This document shows positions 1 through 12,028 of a stretch of 64,000 nucleotides of DNA, piece by piece. Made by a program: the position numbers and the translations under genes. Below the pieces are notes generated by a model. The model made no database searches and had not been told where the DNA came from. It saw only the letters and a list, made by a program, of their open reading frames with translations. Every line of letters begins with the position of its first letter. Position 1 is the first letter of the stretch. This stretch comes from Panagrolaimus kolymaensis (lineage: Eukaryota > Nematoda > Chromadorea > Rhabditida > Panagrolaimidae): NCBI GenBank assembly GCA_028622995.1, contig JAJQJQ010000027.1:1364001-1428000 (forward strand). The letters run 5' to 3'.

Positions 1-1617
1 TCTAAAGAAATAAACCTTTCTTGAACCAAATATTACTTCTTACTTTTTTGGTACTTGAAGGTGATATTTATTATTTCCACCATTTTTTGTCTTTTGTCAA
101 AGGATTTAAATATATGTATATTCAAAATGCAACAAACAAAAACCTTTATGAAACGAGTGTTTATTTAATAAAAATGGTTATTATATTATTTTATTTTAAA
201 AGCCATAATCAACAAGTTTTCTTAGAAAATTACAATATTTCGTAGCTAATTATTACTTTTTTCCATTTATCCATTGAAGGCATTGTTTGTTATTTCCGCC
301 ATTTTTCCTTTGATTGAACTAAAATAATCAAAAGACAAACTATTATATTTTTGGATTACAAAAAATAGCTTTGCTTTTTGATTCATTAATGCATTAAGAA
401 AAAAACGATTTAAATCTAGCTGCTTTTTTACCGATGGGACCTTTTTTTGTTGATAATAGTAATAAAGAAAAAACTGTTAGTTCTGAATTTTTCCAACAAA
501 AAAAGACTTTGAAGCTCCAAATAAACTTTAACCTATGCGAGCAAACTTGGAAAAAAGAAAAAACTACTATTTTTAAAAAATAAAAAGTTTTGCTGACATA
601 AATCTCAAAAATGGCTCTAATATTAATCCTGAATATGCATAAAAGTAAAGAAAACAAAAAGTTAACATTTCATTCATCAATGGTTTTCCAATATGTTACA
701 TTTGCGTTATTTCCTCTTTCTCTTCCTCGTCTAGAAACAACCATTAAAAATTAATTTGTATCAATACGAATAAAAATCAACAAATGATTTCCGCAGTTTA
801 AAATTTATCCCAAAAATTGTGTTTGTGTAAGCAATTTTAAATTTAAAAAATATGAAACGATTCAAATTTTTTTCGGGCTTTTTCAATTTCGAGTGTGTGG
901 ATTAAAAGCACTCCAAGGATAGCTTTGTTACAATTCCACCTCTGCCACAATAAATGAGTCTTTAGTATAGAAAAACTAAAAAATAAAATCGTTAAAGCGC
1001 GTCAAAAAAAGCACAGACTAATTGAAAATCACCCAACATAGATGGATACAATAAATGACGTTTTGTGACGTTTTTGTATGATCAAACTACTCATAGTGTA
1101 TTATTTTTATAAAAAACATTTACTATCCGATTATTATTTTTTCCACTAACATGTCTTGTGTTTTTAGATTTAAATAATGATATATCATATTTTAAAATTA
1201 GGACAAATACACTTTGATAATATAAAGTAATAATTTATAATTTTTTTTGAAAAAGAAAATTCGATCAAACTATCAACAAAGCTTTTCTTATAAAATAATT
1301 ATTTCATAACATCTGATTACTTTTTTTTATCGTAAAGGTGACATTATTATTTCTGTCATTCTTTGTTTTTCCTTGACGATTTTAAATATATATTATTAAA
1401 CTTTAAAGTACTGTATTTTCTTAGAAAATCTATCATAGTTTTTAATTTTATGGTAAAATAAATTATATTTTATTTTATTTCAACACAACATAACAGAACT
1501 TTTAAAAACAAAATAAATGCCAAAAGCCCCGTTTTCAAAAAAAAAGCAACAAAAAAAAACACGCACGAGTATAAAGCAACAGTAAAAAACAATTAAAAAT
1601 TAAACACGATTAATAGT
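1..1617. other. Intergenic, no gene seen
   Basis: This is AT-rich sequence with many homopolymer runs. Short open frames here have no domain, no plausible splice structure and a composition of translated AT-rich DNA. I see no convincing exon on either strand. Confidence 0.6.
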
Positions 1618-2820
1618 TTATTTTTTTAAAACAGAGACTTTTGTCCAACTTATTTCTGGTTTCTTTTTTTGGAAGAGCTTTAGAGGCGATTTGATAAAAC
1701 GCACAATACTCTCCCGATATCCGGTCATAATAAATATAATAATAAGAGATTCAATAAAAATACGAAACTGCACAACCGCTTGTAGGATGGGAGAGAGAGC
1801 TAATCCGTAATCTTCAATAAGCCAAGTAGGTAAAATAAACTTAATACAATCTCGACAATACTCCGATAATGATAGGGACGTCGCAATATCTATATAAAAA
1901 ATGTTTGAAAGAAATATCGGAATATTATTCGCACTTCCAATAATAAGTACAAAAATGTTAATTAAAGTTTGTAAAAAAATAACAAAGCAAATTCTAGCAG
2001 ATTTTATAAAATCTGCCTTATTTTGTTTATATTGAAATTCAAATTGTTTTGAGACTCTAATAATTAACAAAATAGCTGTAATCATTGATAGAAGCAGGCA
2101 TAACAAAGGTTTCAAAAACATAATAACACTAAAAAGCCTGTATAAACTTTGAAAAAGAATGATTTGATGGTCAGTTTCGTATGTGTCAACGGAACATGGT
2201 GCTTGAGAAATATTTTTTATTTCAGCTTGTAGAATACAATCCTTCTTTAAAATGGCCCTTCTTTCATACCACACATTCAGAAAAAATGAGTTAATATTAG
2301 TAAAAATAACAAAAAAATTAAAAACAATCATCATATAAAAAATTCGGCGGTTTTTTGTCAAACGCTGATAAAAAAGAGGATAATATATGCCTATAAATCT
2401 ACTCATTGACAGCAGAAATAAAGCTGAATACGAGTTTGTTGAAATTGAGTAATAAAAAAAGTCATTTAAATAGCCACCAATCTGGAATTTATAAAAACAT
2501 GTTATATCATAATTACCATAATAAATATATTGGATCCAATTTTGACAAATAAAGCTATAACTTGTAGCGAGATCCCAAAATGCTTGGTTAAAAATGAGCC
2601 ATCGATAATTATCATTTATTCCACCAAAAATCGATATAAACATAATAATAATTAAAAGAGCAATACAAATATATCCAAATTGTAATTCATTCAAAACAAT
2701 TGAAAAATGCGTCATGAAACATCTAAACTTGTCAAGATCAACTTGAATTCCTTCTAATCCACCAAGATACGCCACACAAGAAAAGCTATCATTATTCATT
2801 CTAGTAAAATGTAAGTTCAC
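1618..2820 (-). CDS. Seven-transmembrane chemoreceptor-like protein
   Basis: A single-exon frame of 400 codons encodes a multi-pass membrane protein. About seven hydrophobic segments are visible: the first near residues 48-68 (rich in I, L and F after FGYICIALL), later ones around 'SYSALFLLSMSRFIGIYYP', 'FYMMIVFNFFVIF', 'FLKPLLCLLLSMITAILLI', 'ICFVIFLQTLINIFVLIIG' and a last one near the C-terminus ending in 'IMTGYRESIVRF'. An S-R-F-x-G-I-Y-Y-P motif after TM3 and a Y-R-E-S motif after TM7 are typical of nematode serpentine chemoreceptors, and a basic cytoplasmic tail follows. The likely role is a plasma-membrane GPCR in a sensory neuron. The start could be Met1 or Met8 (M-N-N-D-S), the latter being as plausible. 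I cannot assign the serpentine family (sru, srx, srw and others) by eye. Confidence 0.75.
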   Translation of the reverse strand: MNLHFTRMNNDSFSCVAYLGGLEGIQVDLDKFRCFMTHFSIVLNELQFGYICIALLIIIMFISIFGGINDNYRWLIFNQAFWDLATSYSFICQNWIQYIYYGNYDITCFYKFQIGGYLNDFFYYSISTNSYSALFLLSMSRFIGIYYPLFYQRLTKNRRIFYMMIVFNFFVIFTNINSFFLNVWYERRAILKKDCILQAEIKNISQAPCSVDTYETDHQIILFQSLYRLFSVIMFLKPLLCLLLSMITAILLIIRVSKQFEFQYKQNKADFIKSARICFVIFLQTLINIFVLIIGSANNIPIFLSNIFYIDIATSLSLSEYCRDCIKFILPTWLIEDYGLALSPILQAVVQFRIFIESLIIIFIMTGYRESIVRFIKSPLKLFQKKKPEISWTKVSVLKK

Positions 2821-3704
2821 AAAGTGTTGGGGAAAAAAAACAAAATTACTTTGTTAACAAAAAAATTAAAAAAATTTTTTTTACGATTAATAATTAGAAA
2901 AACCGTAAAGAAGTTAAATTCAATACTTAGGGAGTAAATGGCTTTTATATGTACAGAGACAAGTGGTGGTCTATTATTAATTCTCTTATACACACAATTC
3001 GGCTCTAATTATATATATTAATGTAAAGCATAAGTAAACTATAAACAAAGCTTGATTTGTCTTCAAAAATTTTTTTTCTTCACATGCTTGTATAAAAAAG
3101 GAAGTTTACGATTTTTGTATTTCATGGAAATGAAGCGATGTTGAGTGCATCATTTGTTACCAACAGCAGGGGGAAAACCATTAAGTTAATATTAATGAGA
3201 AGATCAAATGAGCATCTTGTTATTAAGCTGTGTTTTTGTTTTAAAATTGCAAAAGAACAGATAGGTTTGCGGACTGGAGGGCCGCGGATCTTCTTATTAA
3301 CTTATTAAATTTTAATAGTCACAAAATGTTTTAACATACTTTTGATTGGATTCTGTTGTATGACTTTGAAAAGATATTGTAGCTGAAAAGAGAAAAATAT
3401 ATCACACAAACCGTGTGTTAAAATGGTAAAAGCCATTACATGAACTAATTGATGATAAAAAGATGAAAAGGCTTAAGCATACCATGATTAAATAATAATG
3501 TAACAAGATTTTCAAGCTATAATGATGGACCTGAAGAACCCCTTTAAGAAAAAACATCGCTATGAAGATCTTTAAGTAATTATTTTTGTTTAAAAAAGCC
3601 TTTAAAATTGTTTACTCTAATAGTTTTCAGAACTGCGTTTCGAGTTTTCAAATAAAGAATTTTCATTGCTCACGATGCGGTATTTTCATATTTTTATTTC
3701 ATTG

Positions 3705-3800
3705 CCACTCCGTCGCCGCCACCGCCGGCGGCGGGGTTGAAATTATGGAGGCGACAACGGCGCAGATTTCGGTTTCGTTATGGAGATGATGGTGGCTGCG
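3705..3800. repeat. GC-rich GCC/GGC trinucleotide island
   Basis: A short GC-rich patch of GCC/GGC triplets followed by G-C-G-C-A-G-A-T-T-T-C stands out from the AT-rich background. Similar GGCGCAGA and CGCCGCCACCGCC words occur in the GC-rich element at 40878-41551, so this may be a relic of the same family. A translated frame across it has no recognisable domain. Confidence 0.5.
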
Positions 3801-3820
3801 TGACAGCATTGTTCACGAGC

Positions 3821-4016
3821 CACCTCTGTTTCAATCCATCAAAAATCAAAATTTTTTTCTTCTGTGATTGCCTTTCAAGCTAATACATTTTTTAAGTGTC
3901 ATTTTTGTGGATTTTACCATGAAAATTACAATACTTCCTTTCTTTGTCAATGAATATGCCTGGAAGGCAATGACAGAAAAACGAAATCCGATTTTTGATG
4001 GATTGAAACAGAGGTG
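3821..4016. mobile_element. MITE-like inverted-repeat element, 196 bp
   Basis: The left end starts CACCTCTGTTTCAATCCATC and the right end is its reverse complement (GATGGATTGAAACAGAGGTG). The terminal repeats extend for roughly 60 bp with a few mismatches, and the interior is short and non-coding. This is the form of a non-autonomous DNA transposon. I cannot define a clear target-site duplication, so the superfamily is open. Confidence 0.7.
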
Positions 4017-4476
4017 TAGGAAAGTAAAAAAACTTTAGGTCAAAAGATGTTTGATATATTTGTTAAACTTAACGACCAACCTTTTTTATTTGTTTGTGAT
4101 TGTTATTCTCTTTGAAAAAAAGAATTTTTTTCTTCTTTGTTTAAACCCGCCTCCATTCAAGTATTCTTTGATTGGCTAACACCTTCAATATAAAAAGTTC
4201 AGATGAACAAAAAATTTCAACTATTCTTTCAAAATTTTGCTCATTATGATTGTCTGTAAAATTTCATTCCGTTGGCGCTTTTTTATCCATGTTTAATTTT
4301 CTTTTAAAATTTGTAAATCTTTTTTATACATTTAAAAAAAGAAAAAATCAAATTTTGTTTGCGTTAAAAAATTCTTTTCTTACTTTGGTCAAAGTTCTTT
4401 TCAGATTTTTTTACAAAGCAGCAATCTCTCGGTGTCTTTATTAACCAGCATTTTTGAAGTTTTTTTGAACAAAAAA

Positions 4477-5224
4477 ATGAAACTTCTTGCCCATTGCGCA
4501 ATTGTAATGTCTTTGGCATTCTTAATTTCTGGCCGAATTAGTGAAAAGGAAAGTTTATTTTACACTTAAATATGATATTGACCATAATTTTTAGGCAGCC
4601 GCAGATCGATCAGCTATAGTTGTTTTTTTAAAATACCTTTATGAACAACAACAAATCAATGTCGAAACCATTGAAACTTTGGAAAAGGTAAGTGATATAC
4701 AACGATATCTTTCCTTATAATATTAGATCGTATCAAATTTATACTTTTTTTGTTGTGAAAAATGAAAATGAAGTTTTTCAAAGTATATTTAAATGTAGGA
4801 TAAAGACTACGAATACATTTATTAACGAGTAGCCACGAGCTAAAAAGATAGGATACTAGCAACTATTAATATCCTCATACAAAAATTGCTTCCATTAAAT
4901 TTTATCGATTTTAATATCTTTGTGAACAAAGATAAGAAAGGTTTAAATAATCAACACCATAAATTTTAAAAAATATGGCTGAAAATATAAGCATTTTTTT
5001 TAGAACCGAAATCAAAAAATGTTGGTTGGTCCCTCAAAACTCTTTTGGTCAAAAAATGTAAGCTTTGTTTTATTAAACTAACACGATTTTTTTTGTAATT
5101 TTGCTACATATATTAATATTTATATTTTTAGGGAAAGATTGAATTCCCCTGTTGTAATAGTTGCCCTCAGGGAGGGTGTCTATGCTGTGCCAGTACGCCA
5201 GTAGGGCGCCGTTGTTGTGATTAA
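4477..5224 (+). CDS. Small secreted cysteine-rich protein precursor
   Basis: Four exons are predicted (4477-4552, 4599-4687, 5004-5057, 5132-5224), all joining in phase to give about 103 residues. Residues 1-20 (M-K-L-L-A-H-C-A-I-V-M-S-L-A-F-L-I-S) form a signal peptide. A middle propeptide-like part contains a Q-Q-Q-I-N-V-E-T segment. The last exon encodes about 30 residues with eight cysteines, including three C-C pairs (P-C-C-N-S-C, C-L-C-C, R-C-C-D at the end). This layout is that of a processed, disulphide-rich secreted peptide. I do not recognise a family. The first intron donor is ambiguous (4553 or 4541). A compact promoter with TATA-like 'ATATAAAAAG' lies near 4190. Confidence 0.6.
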
Positions 5225-5905
5225 AGGCTTTTAGCAGCTAACAAAAGAAATTCATTGGCAAAATTGTTAGCCAAATTTATAGTTTAAAATTTGCTGTTAA
5301 ATTTTGCATTCATTTCATTTTTGTGCAGTGTAATTTGATAATAAAGTTCGATAAAAAATAAAAGAGTTTCCTTAATAATAAAGCAAAAAATCCATAATAC
5401 AAAATTCTTGAGATTTTTAAATCAAACAAAGAGCTAATATTCTTACAAATGAAGCATGGGTAAAAATTTAACCTAAATGATAAAAACTTTGAAACAATGT
5501 GTTTCAATGCAATGCAATTGTAATGTTTGAAATATAAGTTTGTAACATCGCTGCTTGTCATAGTTAGAAAAAATCTTAAAAAATAAAAGAAATAGCTGCA
5601 ATGCATTTTTTAATCGTGAAAAATAAAAAATTGATGCATTTAAAAAAACTTAAATGCATTGGCCTTGACAGTTAATTCTTTCAGTAAAAATTAAAATGTT
5701 TTTCTTTTTGAAAAAATAAAGGAGAAAACATAAACAAGGTAATAAACAAAAAAAGAAAAAGTTTTTTTATATAAAAACAAAAACCTTGAAAGAAAAAATG
5801 ATCAATCACATTCTAGCCTGCAGGCACATAAAATTTCTCTCTAGTTTGCTCTCTCTCTATTTTTTTCGTTGTTTATTGAAAAACTGCTGATATCGAAAAT
5901 CTCAG
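5225..5905. other. Intergenic, no gene seen
   Basis: This AT-rich stretch between the Cys-rich peptide gene and a LysM-family remnant shows no exon I can support. Confidence 0.5.
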
Positions 5906-6241
5906 TGGAAACACGCAAGAGGCAACATTGATGCCCAAAAAAGAAAAAAGTATGGTGGAGTAAAACGAATGCGAAGTGTAAGTTTTTAAAAATTAAATTG
6001 GCGACAAAAAAATTAATATTTGCGAAATTAAACAAAATCCCAATAACAATTTGAATAATTATTTTTTTAGGAATCCCAAGAAGACATTCTTCCGCCAGCA
6101 GAAGTTACAAAATACTTAGAACATCCGAGTTTTGATATTTCGAATGAAATGGATCAACCTATCGCTGCTATAATTACCGGCGCTAATGGTTCCACTAGCA
6201 GCGATATCAGCAGTGATGGATTTGTGTTATTAGATTTATAA
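5906..6241 (+). pseudogene. 3' remnant of a LysM-family gene (BEN-like tail)
   Basis: Two exon-like blocks, 5906-5977 and 6071-6241, join in phase with a good GTAAGT donor and TTTTTTTAG acceptor. The first encodes W-K-H-A-R-G-N-I-D-A-Q-K-R-K-K, which matches the W-x-x-A-x-x-N-x-x-A-Q-x-R-K motif ending the tail domain of the LysM genes at 12029 and 15036. The second ends in S-S-D-G-F-V-L-L-D-L, like the D-S-F-V-L-I-N-Y and E-S-F-E-L-L-N-Y ends of those genes. No LysM exons are visible upstream, where the sequence has stops, so this appears to be the 3' end of a decayed paralogue. Confidence 0.55.
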
Positions 6242-6553
6242 ATTACTAGTTTCTATCTACCTTTTTTGTGACTCCAATATATGTTTTTAATATTATTTTT
6301 TAATACCCATCTTTTTGCTATAAATGTTTATATATTGTGATTCAACAACCTTGTATAAAAAAATAAGTGAGCTGTTTTGTCTTATCTTTGTGTCCGCATT
6401 GTGCAGCGAACATGATAAAAAATAAAATAAAACATTATCAGCAAGTATGTATAAAAGAAAAACAATTTTGCTTAAAAAAATTTTCGAAAGAACAGTTCTA
6501 ATATTTCTAAATATTTTTGCTTAATTTATAAAATATTAAAAAAGCTTATTACC

Positions 6554-8888
6554 ATGAACCAAAATTCTGACGATTTGGTTCCATGTATTTTTAAACATGG
6601 AGATACGGTTTCCGAAATTTGTGATCGCTATGAAATTAGGATGAGTTCCTTCAAACAATTTAATCCCCAAATAAAAGATGTTGATTTCGTCCAAGTAAGA
6701 TTGATAAAACTTTATTCATTAAAAACTACAAGTAATTTTTTGTTGGATTACTGCTTTTTATTCAAAAGTCTTAATTTTTTAAGTTTTATACCTTTTTTTG
6801 CTTTTTCTGCTTTGACTTTTCCATAAAATTTGATAAAAAGAAATTTATGATGTATATTATAAATAAACATTTACTTTGTTTTTTAGGCTGGTGAAATATA
6901 TTATTTAACTAAAGCAATAGTCAATAAAGTATCAAATTCAGTCAGCAACAAAAGTGATAACACCGATAACCAAAACTTTGAAAATACACAAGTCTGCAAA
7001 TTTTAATTTTTGTTTAAACAAATAAATACTTTTAGATTATGAAATGTTATTGCACTGCTCAACCGCTACCCCATAATCATATAGTCGATGAAGGGGGTAA
7101 TGTTTGGGATATATGCCAAAAATATGGTATAACGGAAAAAGAATTTAGCCAATTAAATCCACACATAGAAGATTTGGGCTTGATTTTTGTGAGTTTCAGC
7201 ATAAATTAGTTATTATAATTTTGGTACTTTTTTATAATTAATTTTTTAAAGCCTCGTCAGCAGTATATCCTAAAATCAGGGCATGATAATCCAGCAGCAA
7301 CAGCAACCGAGGATACAAAAAGTAAGCTTGGATTCATCTATAAAAAGCAATTTTTGAAAAAAATTATCTAACCTTTTTTTATAGAACTGGAAAACCTATC
7401 TTCGAATTCATATTTTATTTCAAAGAAAATGGAAATAGTAAATTCCAATAAAAATGTTGTTGGAATTGATTTAGGCACATCGAGATGTTTTGCAGCTTTA
7501 AATCGAAGAAATGGTATAGAAACTATAGCTTTAGAAAATAAAACTTTTATTTTCCATTATATAAAAATCAAGATAAATTGAGGCAATGGGCTTATGCCAA
7601 GCGAAATGTGGATGCACAAAAGCGAAAAAGGAGCCAAAAAGAAAAAAAGATTCAACAACAACAAGAAAAATTAAAAGTGATTTTATTTTTATTTTAATAA
7701 ATGAATTTTACTTATATAAAATATATTCATAATTTATATTTTTTAGTGCTTCGCTAATCCCAACGATGCCCATAAATTTATTAACAACAACGTTGATGAT
7801 ATTGCGCAAATTGAAGAAAATAATAACTCAGATATACAAAGGATTATTAATTCCAAAAAAGTTTCATTAAAGTATATTTTTTATTTGTTAAATAAAAAGC
7901 TTTTTTTTTAAATGTTTAAATTTTTAGACTTTCGAACAGCAACCTAAGTTCATCTTCCATTCAACAACAACAAAGCAATTCAAGCATTTATTCAACCATG
8001 CTTAAAACCGTTAATGAAATCCAACAAAATGTTTGTGATAATAATACAATGTCAGCTTTAAAGAATTTAGGAATTCTCATGGCTCGATTGGAACTTAAAA
8101 TGAATGATTCGGTAAAGAAAATTGATGAGGATATAAATGATTCCGATATGAAATTAGTTATTAAAAATATTTTTTATGTTATAATTGATGAACAAGATTT
8201 CTGGCAAGCGCATTTGAAACAAAATAAATATCAAAAATTAATTAAAATCTCTATGGATGGATCTTATTCAGAAAATTTATTTATCGATGATGTCGCGGCT
8301 GATCCAGATTTGAAGCTTATTTTAGAAGACACTCTTTCCATGTGTAAAGATGATCCATTCAAGGCGACAACAAATTTCTATAATAGCGATAATTTACGAA
8401 TGATCAGTAATTTACTTCGGAAAGTTCAAGAATGTCATCTCAATGAAATATTTTTACACAATCAAGATTTAACTTTTGATGAATATAAAATGCTTGTCTC
8501 AAATGGAAAAATTAAAAAACTTATGTTTGATGCTATTTTTATTTGGGATGAAAATTCTAAAATAGTCAAGCTTGAAACTTTGATGGAAAAACTGGCAAAT
8601 ATCCAGAAATTTTTTTATGATTTTGTTGAAGCTCGAGTTTATGATAATTCTCATGACAGCATTGTTGATATTCTATATGTTGCAAAACACACAGCAAAAA
8701 ATCTTGCTCAACTTTCACGTTTTGAAAAGCTTCAAACTTTTATGTTAAAAAATCTTTTTTTATGCAGTCAAGAAGATTTCGCAGATTTTATGAAAAAACA
8801 CCCATTTGTTGTTTTTAAGTTATATGAATATAATAAAGAAGATCTTGTGGTATTTAGAACATTTAATGTTAAAAAATGTCAAAAATAA
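6554..8888 (+). CDS. Double-LysM protein with Hsp70-like insert and unknown helical C-terminus
   Basis: Exons 6554-6694, 6887-6991, 7036-7188, 7252-7321, 7385-7513, 7573-7676, 7747-7871 and 7928-8888 join in phase. LysM 1 (C-I-F-K-H-G-D-T-V-S-E-I-C-D-R-Y) runs over the first two exons and LysM 2 (W-D-I-C-Q-K-Y-G-I) over the next two. Then comes an Hsp70 N-terminal motif (V-V-G-I-D-L-G-T-S-R-C-F-A-A-L-N), then the family's A-K-R-N-V-D-A-Q-K-R-K-R motif, then about 300 residues of helical sequence I do not recognise. No signal peptide is seen, so the protein is probably intracellular. The intron 7514-7572 is needed to keep the frame; without it an in-frame TGA follows the Hsp70 piece, so the gene may be partly degenerate. 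The 7998-8888 part could also be a separate domain captured from another gene. Confidence 0.55.
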
Positions 8889-9537
8889 AAAAATGCTTTA
8901 CATTTTTCTATGCTCTAAATCTTACATTTTGATTTTTTTTCTTCTAGATAAACATTAACTTTTTTTTATTACACATTTAATAAATTATTTTTACTTATTG
9001 GCTGGGCTTTATTGCAAAAAATTATTCCATTTTTTTGGTAACTTTTATCTAACAAAAAAAAGATTATTTTTTGTATCCATATTATTTAGTGAAAAAAATA
9101 AGTATATTTACACCAAAAAAAGCGCTTATGCTTTTATAGACATTTTTTCTCGTAAATTTTTTTTATCAAGATTAGGTTTCTTTTGTCAAAGTTAACAAAA
9201 ATAATATAGGTATTGTATGTGTGACCTGAAGTCAAGGTGTTGTTGTTTTTGTGGATAGCTGCTAATAAATAATTGTTGTCAGTATTCATCGTCGAATAAT
9301 ACTATAGCACTTTCTTATCCTTGAAAGCAACAAACTACAAACTATAAAATACAAACAAACGATGCAACCTGCAAAAAAAAGTGAACGAAATTCTCATAAA
9401 TAAACTTGCATTGTATTCGTCCAGTTTTCATTCACGATAGATAACTTTGCCATTTATTTTAGAAGAATTAATTAAATTTTAATTATATATATTATTTTTC
9501 TGGATTACTTATTTATTATATAGCTCGATAAAAAAAA
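8889..9537. other. Intergenic, no gene seen
   Basis: This is AT-rich sequence. The short plus-strand frame at 8998-9195 looks like translated low-complexity DNA. It probably holds the promoter of the next gene. Confidence 0.5.
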
Positions 9538-10924
9538 ATGGTTTTAAATCGAGATATTCTCAGCCAAGCCTTTCCAGAAATAATGAAAGAATATATTTTC
9601 GATAAAAATTTTCAATATAAAATTGGAATTAAAATGAAAAAATTGACTACGTTTATGTTTACTGGAAGAGAATGCTTTAAAATTGGTTTAGATTTTTTTG
9701 CTAAATCAAAATATGCTGAAGTTAATAGCGATGAAATTTTTATTGGAATTATAAATTCAGTGAGTTTTTTAATATTTATAATAATTACATTCCATTTAAT
9801 TTTGTTTTGCAGAATGGAAAATTAGAAAAATATATTATTTATTATAATTTTCCATTGATTAAACCAATTATGGCAGCAATTGGTGAAGGAATAGAAAAAT
9901 TAAATATAATCAATTTGCCTTCTGTTATTAAAGCTAAAAATGCATTGGATTTTCTTATCGGAAAAAGTAATTTTGTTTCATATTTTTTTCTTCTCTCTTT
10001 CATTTTTTAATTTATTTTCTTTTCAGAACTTAATAATGTTATAGTTTCTACAAATTCATCAGATAGTTTTATTCATCGTCTAAATTCCTTTAAATGCGAA
10101 TTGACCGTAAATATTTATGAAAGGTTTTATGGTTGTGTAAGTTTTTATAAATAAACAAATTCCTTTTAATTTGAATTAAAAATATATTTTGGAAAATTTT
10201 AGTTTCCTCCCCATATTAAATTTTGTGAAAATCTTGAAATCCATCACCGGCAATTAGAGCGCTTCAAAACGGATCAAAAAATTAAGTAAGTTTTTTTTAT
10301 TTCAAACAATTTCGACGAATCATTTTTTTTATTTCAAACAATTTAGAATTTTTTTAGAATAAATATTTTGTTTTCAGCGGTGTTATTTACCCAAAAATAA
10401 AAAAATTAATTCTTGTTGATTTTTTGGGTCAATTAATATTTTATGAAAACTTTTACAATCTTACTTTTCCATCGATTGAACATTTAATTTTGAAAGGGAG
10501 TTGGTGGCCATCTGAATTTTCAATTGAAGGAATTCAAAATCATCTAAAATTTGTTTTATCTAATTTTCCAAATCTCAAGACTCTCAAATTTGATTGTAAA
10601 ATTGGAAAGAATAATCAATACCATCGAGTTAAGCATACTTTGGTTAAATTCAATCCACAAACATTCAAAGATTTCCCAACAAATATCAAAATAAAAATGT
10701 ATTTTTATGCAGCAAACTTTGAAGTTCAAGTAAACTCGTTTTAATGATTTAGAAACTTTTTATAATGATGACTTTTTCAGGAATTTAATGAAACTACAAA
10801 TGTCGATGGCTTGACTTATAATAAAAAAGAAAATAAGCTTGAAAAAATCTTCGAAATTCGAGAAAATTTTATTATTGAATTTTATTATTTTTTACGAAGC
10901 CAAGAAATGTTATTTAATTTTTAG
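9538..10924 (+). CDS. Nematode F-box/DUF38-like protein
   Basis: Six exons (9538-9759, 9813-9966, 10027-10136, 10203-10285, 10378-10729, 10781-10924) keep phase and encode about 354 residues. The N-terminus (R-D-I-L-S-Q-A-F-P-E-I-M-K-E-Y-I) resembles the short F-box-like start of expanded nematode families. The body has leucine-rich-like segments such as 'FPSIEHLILKGSWWPSEF' and 'FPNLKTLKFDCKIG', which fit the substrate-recognition half of DUF38/FTH-type proteins. The likely role is a substrate adaptor for an SCF ubiquitin ligase, inferred only from the layout. It sits inside the LysM gene group on the same strand. Confidence 0.6.
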
Positions 10925-12028
10925 AATTTAAAGAATTTCTAATTTAATTTATCTTAGTAAGTAATAGTTGTCTTTTTATGGCCTAATTATTGTTTATTTG
11001 CTTGTGATATCATAAAATAAAATTAAAAAATATTAATTAACGGACCATCATTAAATTAGAAAGAAATTTTTTTTAAGGGTAAAACAAATTTTATATTTTG
11101 TCTTTTATGATTTTTTCCATTTCTTTCTTCTTCTTTTTTGTTTAAAAATGGATATCCTTTTTGTTTTTGTTTATGTATATTTTTTTTGTATATCCAGCGG
11201 CTGTGCCATTCAATATTTTCACAGATTGCAAACTAATTGCGCAAGGTGGTTTTTTGTGCATGCAGAAAAAATATGACGACCGTCATTTCCGTATTTGCAG
11301 CTGATGATGAGGTGTCAGAGAGTCCAATATAAAAAAACCCTTTTATTCTTCTTGTCTTCTTTTTTTTGACCGATAAAATTCCCTTTCTTATCGCAACAAC
11401 CAATCATTCTTTTTCTTTTCTAAATTTACTTGTTCTTTTTTTGTTTTAATCAAATTTTCAGAATAAATTAAGAAAGACATTTATTTTTTGTAATTTTTAA
11501 GTTCAAAAAAAAATGGAATTTTGGTGAAATTTTTTTATCCACATACCTCCATGCTTTTTAATTGCATGGATTTTTTCAACATTTTTTGTTCTCCATCCAT
11601 TTGTTAATTTTTATTTTTTTCGTTCTTTATTTTTTGTTATTGTTTTTTTCTCTCAAGATTTTTATCAAAATTTTTCATCTTAAAAATGTATTATAAACAT
11701 TTATTAAGTTATTCGACTTAGCTTATCGATCTCATACATTAATAGGGCTTCTTTCTTTTTGGTAGTTAATTCACGCATATTTTCTCCCATCTTTCCATAT
11801 TCTTTTTGGTTTCCTTGGCAGCTTTTTTATTGTTGACAAAATTTCCCCATAATTTTTAAGATAAGCTAAAAAAAGGACGGACGCTTGCTTTGTTGTTATT
11901 TTTTTGTGTTCATTTTCCATATCAAAAAAACTATGCGTCATTCCCTTTTTTTAGTTGTTTGCAGTCCTTCACTCTCCAAAACAAAAAAAATAGTTGTTTT
12001 TGCTTCTTTTTTTTATATTTAAGAAAAA
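10925..12028. other. Intergenic, no gene seen
   Basis: T-rich sequence of about 1.1 kb with no exon structure I can support. The last 100 bp is probably the promoter and 5' leader of the next LysM gene. Confidence 0.5.

Noticed and set aside
8998..9195. Frame after the first LysM gene
   Set aside because: Phe/Lys-rich translation of AT-rich spacer without homology or splice signals.
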